Part shown: positions 56,334 to 64,000 of the stretch, one piece after another
Layout: every line of letters begins with the position of its first letter
How positions within the stretch are numbered: the first letter of the stretch is position 1
From: Lunularia cruciata
Taxonomy: Eukaryota; Streptophyta; Marchantiopsida; Lunulariales; Lunulariaceae
DNA length: 64,000 nt
Reading direction: 5' to 3'
NCBI GenBank assembly: GCA_948567375.1
Contig: OX419755.1
Span: forward strand, 35,159,001-35,223,000
Position numbers and translations under genes: made by a program
The notes under the pieces: generated by a model
Databases searched by the model: none
Seen by the model: only the letters and a program-made list of their open reading frames with translations
Told to the model about the DNA's origin: nothing

Positions 56334-57351
56334 ATCAAGGAGTATGGACAAACAAGTTGAAGAGCTTGCAAGAATTCTAGCATGAGGTTGGAGAGAGTTT
56401 ACATGAGGCATACACTCACATGAGATAGTTTATCGATTTCACTTGGAAAGTTATTGAGACCCAAGTAATCTAGTTTTGTTATAGCATATTGGATAGAGAA
56501 TTGCAACATAATGTACATGATATTATATTGTTACAAGCTACATCATTGACTTTGGTGGTGGATTTTAGCTTGGTAGAGTGCATTGAGCTCCACATGGTGG
56601 AGAGAAGAGTAATGACATTTGGATTTGGCAGGGAGACCTCATCTACAACTATTATTTCTTCTAGAGTGCACCACACCATGTTAGAATTTAAGAGCAGAGT
56701 GCACAACTCCAAACTTATGGAGTGATTGGCGGGTCTTGTGCACTTAGACCTTTACTTTCATATTTTGATCAACATCAGCCAATGATGGTAGTTGCTTGTT
56801 GGACTTGTGGTGGAACTCACCACAAGAGAGAGTGCATTGATTGTAGTGGGCATGATAACTCTAGAGTACCATATCCAACTCAAAGACAATGTGACCATTG
56901 CTATAGATTTGGTCATACTAGTGATCAATGCTTTGACTTCCATTTAGAGTCATAAAGTGGTAGGGATGCTATGGCAAGTGGTAGAGGAGCCCCAAGTCAT
57001 GGAAGATGAGGTGGTGGTTGAGGATCAATATCTAGTAAGGGCTCAATACTTACCATACCTTTGATATAACCATAGGTATTTGGATTGAGGAGTTGGAACA
57101 AAGATTTGCTAGCATGGTTATAACTCAAAGGAGATCAAATTCAAGTGCTAAGGCTTCTACCATATATGTTTGGTGTGTGGATCAACACAAGTAGATGCAT
57201 CTACCATAATGACTAAGAGTGTAGTAAATGCTCCATTGCTTAATAGAGCACTAATGGAGTTGGACTCTTAAAGAAAAGAGGTTGATAGACATTTTAGACT
57301 CCCTCATTCTTTGACACTCTTTGAGGCATTATAGATAACATCCATGGCTCT
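56334..57351 (+). pseudogene. Right part of the interrupted Gag-like ORF, with zinc knuckles
   Basis: Continues with 'GVWTNKLKSLQEF' and 'ILDRELQHNVHDIILLQA', then 'CWTCGGTHHKREC' and 'CDHCYRFGHTSDQCFDFH' (56,806-56,945). The second is a perfect Cys-x2-Cys-x4-His-x4-Cys knuckle of retroelement Gag. After about 57,060 no frame holds. Read with the parts at 47,930 and 55,683 this is one retroelement gag broken by two later insertions. Confidence 0.65.
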
Positions 57352-57808
57352 TGTAAAAGACCAAGACCAAGGAGAGATATAGGAGAGTGGAAGCTCACAT
57401 TGGGACATTTGAATGAGAGAAAACTCCAAATGCCTAGCATGAGCTTTGGCTCTTGTATGTATAGGAGCATACAAGGCCGTTGAGAAGCTTCTCAAGAAGC
57501 TTCCTTGAGCCGCTTTCTTGGAGTGCAAGCCAAGTTAATTGGGAATCTTCTCAAGAAGCTTCCTTCTAGAAGCCGCTTACTTGGCATGCAAGCTAAGCTA
57601 GTTGGAAGCTTCCTTCTAGAAGTAACCTACTTGGGGTGCAAGCTAAGCTAGTTAGAAGCTTCTAGAAGCTTCCTTCTAGAAGTTACCTACTTGGGGTGCA
57701 AGCTAAGCTAGTTGGGAAGCTTCCCAATAAGCTTCCTAGATACTTCTAGAATATTCAAGTCTAATTTGCCTTATTTGCTATTTTGTTGCTAAACTCCATA
57801 TTGTGACA
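57352..57808 (-). repeat. Gypsy-2 3' LTR
   Basis: 457 bp, TGTAAAAGACC... to ...ATTGTGACA on the plus strand. The middle is made of three tandem units of about 55-60 bp, each with 'gcaagctaagctagtt' followed by GAAGCTTCC-TTCTAGAAG. Confidence 0.92.
57654..57673 (-). promoter_or_regulatory. Perfect four-unit heat-shock-element match in Gypsy-2 3' LTR
   Basis: GAA-GC-TTC-TA-GAA-GC-TTC is four alternating pentamers with exact 2-nt spacing (nGAAnnTTCnnGAAnnTTCn), followed directly by a further TTC-TA-GAA. More GAA/TTC units lie on both sides (57,484-57,505; 57,545-57,575; 57,603-57,623). Confidence 0.6.
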
Positions 57809-57820
57809 TATTCCCCCACC
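57809..57820 (-). other. Gypsy-2 polypurine tract
   Basis: Minus strand GGTGGGGGAATA directly before the 3' LTR. Confidence 0.75.
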
Positions 57821-57955
57821 GCTAGTTGGTGACGTCCTCATTGCCAATGAAGCTTTGAACTCTTGGATGACTAGTTGTGCATTCAAGAGATGAGAAATAG
57901 GTTCCCATGTGGCATCATGAAGGGGATACCCTTTCCAAAGGACCTTGTACTCCAT
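57821..57955 (-). pseudogene. Gypsy-2 chromodomain remnant
   Basis: 'EYKVLWKGYPLHDATWEPIS' is the second half of a chromodomain; the first half lies in a broken frame upstream. Ends near the polypurine tract. Confidence 0.75.
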
Positions 57956-58079
57956 ATGTTATTGACGGCCTTGTTGAATATGGTGATGCGCAAAAATACT
58001 ATCAACTTTGTACTCCTCATGATCATTGATAGCAATAGGAAGAGGAGGAGGTTGGACTCAAGAGGAAAAAGAAGAGGGG

Positions 58080-59332
58080 TTAGGAACAAAGAGTTTCAAC
58101 TTGGAAACATGAAAGAGATGATGGATGCGCATATGACAAGTTGATAAGCAACGAGAGAGACAATTTGGGTGATATCAAAGAGTCATATCCAATTAAGAGT
58201 GAGTCTATAAACTTGGGTATCAAATGAGAGAGGGAGGTTTTTGGATGAGAGCATAACCTTATCACCAACTTGAAAGTTGAGATTGTGGTGATGGTGATCC
58301 GCATATTTTTCTGCCAATTTTGAGCAACAAGGAGATGAGATTTGGCTTGTTGGAGGGATTGGGAGATGGTGGTCAAGAAGGTGGAAGTAAGAGGGACATG
58401 AGAAGAAGGAGGAGCAAGAAGGGAATCTGAAACAAGTGGGTCTTGGCCACAATTGAGAAAGAAAGGAGAGAATCGGGTGCTTGTCTATTTAGAATTGTTG
58501 TATGTAAACTTTGTAGCTGCAAGACATTCATCCCAATTGGTATGGTGAATGTTGACAAAGGCACAAAGCATATCTTCCAAGGTGCGATTTGCATGTTCAG
58601 TTTGTCCATCAATTTGAGGATGATAGGTTGTGGAAAAAGCAAGCTTGGTGCCAAGTATTTGGAAGAGTGCTTGCCAAAACTTTCCAATGAAGCAAGGATC
58701 ACGCTTGGAGATGAAAACCTATGACATGATGCTTGAATACATTGTCAAAGTAGAGTTGCACCAAGGTTGGAGCATCCATAGTATAAACCGTTGGTGCCAA
58801 ATGGATTTGCTTACTAAGCTTATCCATAAACACCACAATTGCTATGTGACCTTGCTTTGTCTTGAGCAAGGAGGTGATGAGATCTAAGCTCACATGTTCC
58901 CAACGAGTAGCTGGAATGGGGAGTGGTTGAAGGAGTCTACTCGGCTTTTGGTTATTGGCCTTGTTGTGTTGACAACTCTCACATGATCGAACAAATTCCG
59001 AACATCTTGTGCCATGTTAGGCCACCACCATTGGTGTTGGACGGACCCAAGGTCTTGTCTACACTTATGTGACCAACTATTGTTAAATCATGGCCTTCTT
59101 GAAGGTGCGCAAGTCAGAGATCACCTTTGGCTGGAATATAGATCTTGTTCTCATGGAATAGAAGGCCTTCCTTGAAGGAGAAGGTGTTGTACTCCTTGTC
59201 GCATGCTATCAGACAACCATGTACCATTTGGAAGAAGGGATCTTGTTGTAGAGCTGACCAAAACTTGTTATGGACCTTGGAGTCAATTGACACCGTCATA
59301 ATTGCCTCCGTGATAAGAGGAAGAGACTTCAA
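58080..59332 (-). pseudogene. Gypsy-2 integrase remnant
   Basis: Pieces in several frames: 'IVVFMDKLSKQIHLAPT' (58,835-58,785, core), a degraded 'T..HPQTDGQ' region near 58,620, and the GPF-associated 'QVGDKVMLSSKNLPLSFDT' near 58,270-58,215. The pre-integrase part is near 59,332-59,114. Many stops. Confidence 0.75.
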
Positions 59333-60844
59333 ATCAGATCGTTGTGATAGAGCATCAAGGATGACATGGAACTAACCTGGATTGTACTCAAGTTTGATGT
59401 CAAACAATTGGAGTTGCTCCTCCCATCAATGATATTGATTCTTTATGTGTTCCAAGTGTAAGGTCCACAACAATGGTTTGTGATCAATTTGCATGATCAC
59501 TTGTTTCTCCAAGAGATAATGCCTCCATACCTTGGTGACATACACCATTGCAAGTTTTTCCCGATCTTGAGCAGAGTAATTTCTTTCAATTGTATTTAGT
59601 CAGCAAGACACAAAGGCAATGAGATGTAGTCCATCTAGGAATTTATATTGCAACATGGCTCCAATTGCAAAGTTAGAAGTATCAAAATCAACCACACAAG
59701 GTAGTTGAGGATCCTATGGTTGAAGAATGGATCTTGAAGATATCATATGTTTCAACTTCTAGAATGCTTTTTCATGCTTGGTGGTCCATTGGAAACTCAA
59801 GTTTTTCCCTTAGAGGTCAGTCAATGGTGCAGCCACATGAGCATAATAATGGATGAACCATCGGTAAAACTGGCCAATCCATTGAATGCTTGTACTTCTA
59901 TAGCATCCTTTGGAATAGGCTAATCAATAATGGCCTTAATTTTCTCCTCTTCCATCTTGATCCCCTCCCATGAGATCTTGTAACCCAAGAAGGTAACCTC
60001 CTTCTACCAAAAGCACACTTCAACTTCTTGCATTAAAATTTCCATTATCATAGTTGTCTTAGGACTTCTCACACATGATTCACGTGTCTTTCCTCTATCT
60101 TGATATAGATTAAGATATTTTCCAAGGTTACTACCACGTAATAATCTAATAGTTTATCCAACACCCGATGCATCTGATCCATGAAGATTGTTGAAGCATT
60201 AGTGAGCCCGAAAGGTAGAACTCTCCACTTTAAATACCCATACCTTGTGCAAAAGGTAGACAATCTTTTGCACATCCTCCCTATCAATGGAGATTTGCCA
60301 ATAGCCATTGGAAAGATCCAACTTGGAAAAGTATTATGCTCCACTCACTTGATCAAGCAAGTCATTGATTTAATGCAAGGGATATGCATTCTTCATTATT
60401 TGCTTATTGAGCCCACGGTAATCAATACATAAAAAAGTCCTCCATCCTTCTTTGGAACAAATAGTACCGGTACTCCCCAAGGAGAGGTACTATGTCATAT
60501 GAAGTCCTTCTCCAACAACTCTATAAGTGTTGTTTGCAACTCCTCCAACTCCTTTGGTGAGAGCTGATAGATTGGTCTACTCACTAGAGTACTCCCTGGC
60601 AATAACTCAATCTTGAAAGGCATACCACGATTGGAGAGTAATCCCTTTAGCAAATCATCTAGAAACACTTCCACAAACTCCTAAACTATTTGATCAACCA
60701 TTGCTTGATGAGGCTCTTGGCCTTCCTCACATTGTCCTTGTGCAATTGGCTTGATCTACACCGCAAAAACAAACGTATCTTCCTCCAAAGCTTGCTCTAT
60801 GGCTGCTTCACTAACAAACTTCCCATCTAAGGACTCATCTTTCT
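59333..60844 (-). pseudogene. Gypsy-2 RT and RNase H remnant with lost catalytic pair
   Basis: Frame 60,344-60,069 contains 'RYGYLKWRVLPFGLTNASTI' and then 'YVVVTLENILIYI', where the RT active site Asp-Asp has become Glu-Asn. RNase H fragments follow toward 59,400 and the RT N-terminus toward 60,700 in broken frames. Confidence 0.78.
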
Positions 60845-61303
60845 TCAAAGCTTGCTCCATGGCTGCTTTCCTAGAAAACTTTCCATCTTGGGACTCATCC
60901 CCTTCAAGGTTTTCTCTATTGCTTCCTTCTTGACAAACTTCCCATCTTGGGACTCACTATTCTTAGATGTCTTACTCAGAGGTCCCACACAACCTAATCG
61001 GAAATTCCTACCTTGGTGTTGTACTTGAATTTGTTGTCGGTTCCAATCAAATTGAGCCTTATGATGTTCAAGCCAAGGTAGTCCTAGAATGACATCATAG
61101 TGTAGAGGTATCACTACAAACCTCATATAATCCAAATATGCCTTCCCAGTCTTGAAGGTAACAAGATACGAGGTATAAAAAGTAAAACCCTTTCTACCAT
61201 CTGCCATCATCAATCTACTTCCAATTACTAGCTTGATAAGAATACCCAATTCTTTTGCTACTTGCATAGACATGCAATTCTCTAAACTTCTAGAATCAAC
61301 CAA
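60845..61303 (-). pseudogene. Gypsy-2 aspartic protease remnant
   Basis: 'MVDSRSLENCMSMQVAKELG' is the retropepsin active-site segment with Asp-Ser-Arg in place of Asp-Ser-Gly. 'YDVILGLPWLEHHKAQFDWN' is the conserved C-terminal block. Confidence 0.8.
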
Positions 61304-62360
61304 AATCTTACAACCTCAATTAGATATTGTACCTTGCAAGTGAAGCAAACTTGCATAGATCTAGCTTTCAATCCCATTGGAATTAATCAAGCTCCTAATA
61401 GGCAGCTCAAAATCTCCTATTGTGATTCCTTGTTTCCTTGATCATTCTGCTCCACAAACTCCATTTGTGCAACTTGTCAAGGTCACTCATTCTTTAGTGG
61501 ACATTCAACAATGCAATGTCTAACTTGGCACAATAAAAACAACCACCGTTTTGTTGTAATCTTTCTCTATCCATTGTACCAAGTGGTCTCTGTTAGATAA
61601 CATCAATCTCCATTGGTGCCGGTTCTTCCACCCGTGCATAGTGTACTGGTAGGCTTTGTGTAGGTTGAGGTTGAGACCAAGTTGTTGCAACCAAGGAATC
61701 AAAGCGCTCAACCAATTGCATAGCTTCTTCTACGTTTTGTGGTTCCTACATGGTCATCTCTAATTTGGTTTGTGACTTCAAGCCCTCATAAATTGATCTA
61801 GAACTTCACCTTCTTGTATATCTTGAATTTGCATGATGATGTTCTGAAATTGCGTGATGTAGCTCCGTATAGAGCCAATCTGCTTCAATTCCACCAATTT
61901 ATCTTGTGTGGCTCGGGTGACATTTATAGTTTGAAATTGACCAAGTATTGCATCCTTGAATTCCGCCCATGTTAAGATTGGTGCAACAATGTATTGTTTA
62001 GCTCCCTCCACTCAGAATTGTTACCAAAGTTTTGCCACACCATCTAGTTGGCTAGAAGCCAAGAGAATCTATTTTTGTTTATCTTGAAGATTGGTAGCTT
62101 CAAAGAAACATTTGCAGTTGAACAAAAAATTCTCCACTCTGCCCGGAAGACTCTTCCTTTCAAACACCTTGGGTTTGGAAATCGGATTTGATCTTCTCCA
62201 TCTTGAACTAGTGCTCTCTCTATGTGTTTTTTTTTGTTGTTGCACTTGTTCATCCAACAATCAAGTAAGATGCTCAATTTGTTATTGCATAGCAATGATA
62301 ACATTTGATATTGCCGCCATGGCTACTACTCTATCCCACTACTCCTAATTTATCTTATTT
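61304..62360 (-). pseudogene. Gypsy-2 gag remnant
   Basis: 'AEFKDAILGQFQTINVTRA' and 'YITQFQNIIMQIQDIQEGEV' (62,011-61,778) are Gag core sequence; a frameshifted CCHC knuckle (Cys-x2-Cys...Gly-His-Cys...Glu-Cys-Pro) lies at about 61,550-61,495. The likely start is the ATG in 'MAAISNVIIAMQ' near 62,320, soon followed by stops. Confidence 0.75.
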
Positions 62361-62377
62361 ATTAACACATAGATGTA

Positions 62378-62569
62378 TCACGTCCACCATTCTCCGTAAG
62401 TTACAACCAAAAGTATCAAGGGTTCCTCAAGGAAGGCGATCATATGTAGAAAATCATACCCAAAGCACGAGGTGATGAATTGTGTGAGCCAATATTTGGG
62501 TAGTACTTGGATACAAAAATCCCAATGGTTTAGCGGAAGTGGATTTGGTGGTCCATAAATTCCATCCAT
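62378..62569 (-). CDS. Gypsy-2 leader ORF (ORF0) between primer-binding site and gag
   Basis: A 63-residue ORF starting at ATG 62,569 ('MDGIYGPPNPLPL'), 11 nt after the primer-binding site, and ending 'LILLVVTYGEWWT' at 62,378. It is homologous to the first half of the Gypsy-1 leader ORF. The second half present in Gypsy-1 is missing or lies beyond a stop. Unlike the rest of the element this frame has no internal stop. No known domain; its role is unknown. Confidence 0.55.
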   Translation of the reverse strand: MDGIYGPPNPLPLNHWDFCIQVLPKYWLTQFITSCFGYDFLHMIAFLEEPLILLVVTYGEWWT

Positions 62570-62580
62570 CCCATTCCTAT

Positions 62581-62590
62581 TCTGATACCA
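62581..62590 (-). other. Gypsy-2 primer-binding site
   Basis: Minus strand TGGTATCAGA one base after the 5' LTR, complementary to the 3' end of initiator tRNA-Met. Confidence 0.85.
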
Positions 62591-62591
62591 A

Positions 62592-63052
62592 TGTAAAAGA
62601 CCGAGACCGAGGAGAGAAATATGAGAATGGAAGCTCATAATGGGACACTTGAATGAGAGAAAACTTTGAATGCCTAGCGTGAGCTTTGGCTCTTGTATTT
62701 ATAAGGAGCATACAAAGCCCTTGAGAAACTTCTCAAGAAGCTTCCTTGAGCCGCTTTCTTGGAGTGAAAGCCAAGTTAATTGGGAAGCTTCTCAAGAAGC
62801 TTCCTTCTAGAAGTTGTTTACTTGGCATGCAAGCTAGAAGCTAGCTGAGAAGCTTCCTTCTAGAAGCCACTTACTTGTGGTGCAAGCTAAGCTAGTTAGA
62901 AGCTTCTAGAAGCTTCCTTCTAGAAATTACTTACTTAGTGTGCAAGCTAAGCTAGCCAAGAAGCTTCCGAAGAAGTTTCATAGATACTTCTAGAATATTT
63001 TAGGCTAATTTGTCTTATTTGCTATTTTGTCGCTAAACTCCATATTGTTACA
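62592..63052 (-). repeat. Gypsy-2 5' LTR
   Basis: 461 bp; TGTAAAAGACC... to ...ATTGTTACA on the plus strand. On the minus strand a TATAAATA lies at about 62,703-62,696, downstream of the GAA/TTC arrays. Confidence 0.92.
62898..62917 (-). promoter_or_regulatory. Perfect four-unit heat-shock-element match in Gypsy-2 5' LTR
   Basis: The same GAA-GC-TTC-TA-GAA-GC-TTC array as in the other LTR, about 195 bp upstream of the LTR TATA box. Further GAAGCTTC units lie closer to it (62,730-62,752 and 62,784-62,810). Confidence 0.6.
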
Positions 63053-63079
63053 ACTCTTAGATGTCCTAGTGCACGCATG

Positions 63080-63625
63080 TGTAATACCATTATCTAGATA
63101 TAGTATCTAGGTGGAAATTGGCTTGGTAATATCTTGATGGATGTTATATATGATGGTCTAAGTAGATCAGATATATATATCACCACAACAATAGTTCTAC
63201 TAATAGGGTAGAGGTCAAAAACACACTAAAAACCTCAAAGCTAATTTTGGAGACCTTAACATATGAATTAGGCCTTGAAATTTTCTCTCTCCTTTGATAG
63301 AAAAGGCATTATCTTCTCCCTATTTTTTTTCTTGTCAAGAGCTTTCCAATGGTACTTCATCCATGCAATTCTAAGCTTCATATAAGAAAACCCTAAAAGA
63401 TTCTTTCTAGTTAAACTTGTTTGACCAACCAAATAGGGCAAGGATCAACATGTCACCAATCCATGTATCTGATCCAAGAGTGGAGTTCCCTTTGAGTAGA
63501 TACTCTTTGCTATATAATAAAGACAAGGTGCTCCTTTGGGGCATTGGAGTATTGAGAGATAAAGCCTTGTGTTTCTCTTGTGTTTATTCTTTGGGAGGGT
63601 TCTCCTATCATCTGAACATTATAAT
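63080..63625 (+). repeat. 5' LTR of a + strand Gypsy-1-related element running off the window
   Basis: Starts TGTAATACCA and contains 'gctatataataaagacaagg' and 'tgctcctttggggcattgga', matching the Gypsy-1 LTR in reverse. After '...cattataatg' a degenerate primer-binding-site-like 'TGGTGATAGAG' follows (about 63,636-63,646). The rest of that element lies beyond 64,000. Confidence 0.65.
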
Positions 63626-63646
63626 GTGATAGGTGGTGATAGAGTG

Positions 63647-64000
63647 CATGGTGGACTAGATACTAGCAAGTCACTTGCTACTGCATAGATTGAGTCTAGC
63701 ATAATGTTGATAGTGGCTTAGTTGATTATGCACTCCCCTTTGTTCTCAACTAGTGACATGTTTACATTGGGAGTTGACCTAGCTCTAATGTTCTGGTTGG
63801 CTACCACACTTTGCAAGAGTAAAGATGGTGTGGTTCTTGCTTCTAGAGTAAAGGTGTTTGATGGTAAAGCCAACTTGGTTGAGGAGTAGGAGATCCATTT
63901 GGCTACTAGTGGCTTGTTGCAAGCACTAACATTTAGGTTGGAGGAATTACCAACTAGACCTACATTTGAGAGAGTTAGGTTCATACCTAGATCTGTCCTA
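63647..64000 (+). pseudogene. Start of the internal region of the right-hand Gypsy element, partial
   Basis: A mostly open plus-strand frame includes 'LALMFWLATTLCKSKDGVVL' and 'ATSGLLQALTFRLEELPTRP'. No domain recognised. It is cut by the window end. Position after an LTR and primer-site-like sequence suggests leader or gag coding. Confidence 0.35.

Larger units (their letters stand above)
57352..63052 (-). mobile_element. Full-length Gypsy chromovirus-type retrotransposon with heat-shock-like LTRs (Gypsy-2)
   Basis: LTRs 57,352-57,808 and 62,592-63,052. Minus-strand order: 5' LTR, primer-binding site TGGTATCAGA, short leader ORF, gag, protease, RT, integrase, chromodomain, polypurine tract, 3' LTR. 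Flanks 'gctct' (57,347-57,351) and 'actct' (63,053-63,057) look like a 5-bp duplication with one mismatch. Coding regions are much more decayed than the LTRs suggest. The LTR family also occurs as solo LTRs at 43,609 and 55,851 and as a remnant at 42,362. Confidence 0.92.

Noticed and set aside
57481-57730. Regularly spaced repeats that might suggest a CRISPR-like array
   Set aside because: The units are tandem, without unique spacers, and lie inside an LTR of a plant retrotransposon.
1-64000. tRNA genes, rRNA genes and plastid or mitochondrial inserts
   Set aside because: Looked for B-box-like GGTTCRANNCC contexts and organelle gene sequence by eye; none convincing. The TGGTATCAGA sites are retrotransposon primer sites, not tRNA genes.

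Overview
The window is nuclear DNA of a land plant. It carries spliced genes with GT-AG and GC-AG introns, a plant-type trehalose-6-phosphate phosphatase, an organelle-type SpoU methyltransferase and a TEX2-like lipid-transfer protein. The rest is mostly Ty3/Gypsy, Ty1/Copia and PIF/Harbinger elements, and the Gypsy elements are primed by initiator tRNA-Met. Compact genes with introns of 0.1-1.9 kb next to AT-rich nested retrotransposons would fit a bryophyte or another seedless plant, but the species cannot be fixed from sequence alone.

Layout. 1-6 kb holds transposon debris: a frameshifted Harbinger transposase, short tandem repeats and an unidentified degraded coding stretch. 6-11.2 kb is non-coding and leads into a complete 11-exon TPP gene (11,240-17,579, + strand). 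A complete 4-exon SpoU/TrmH-type methyltransferase (20,963-23,965, - strand) converges on it. 25.1-30.7 kb is a decayed Copia element carrying an inserted repeat and two template-switch-like scars. A complete 7-exon TEX2/Nvj2-like SMP-domain gene (33,508-40,251, - strand) follows. From about 41.2 kb to the end the DNA is a nest of retrotransposons.

The nest can be read in layers. A + strand Gag remnant (about 47.9-57.1 kb, with a CCHC knuckle) was split by a full-length chromodomain Gypsy (Gypsy-1, 48,583-55,677, 5-bp duplication TTTAA), by a solo LTR (55,851-56,333, duplication ATCAA) and probably by a second full-length Gypsy (Gypsy-2, 57,352-63,052). Gypsy-1 itself carries a foreign solo LTR in its reverse transcriptase. 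Another solo LTR (43,609-43,972, duplication CATAC) sits inside an integrase/PHD-finger fragment of a third Gypsy lineage.

The two most interesting signals are both in the Gypsy elements. First, Gypsy-1 and Gypsy-2 belong to different LTR families, yet both have a homologous short ORF between primer-binding site and gag (called ORF0 here). Second, the Gypsy-2 family LTRs carry amplified GAA/TTC arrays that match heat-shock elements, placed upstream of a TATA box. The three host genes have unrelated jobs (trehalose metabolism, RNA methylation, lipid transfer at membrane contacts), and nothing suggests they act together.
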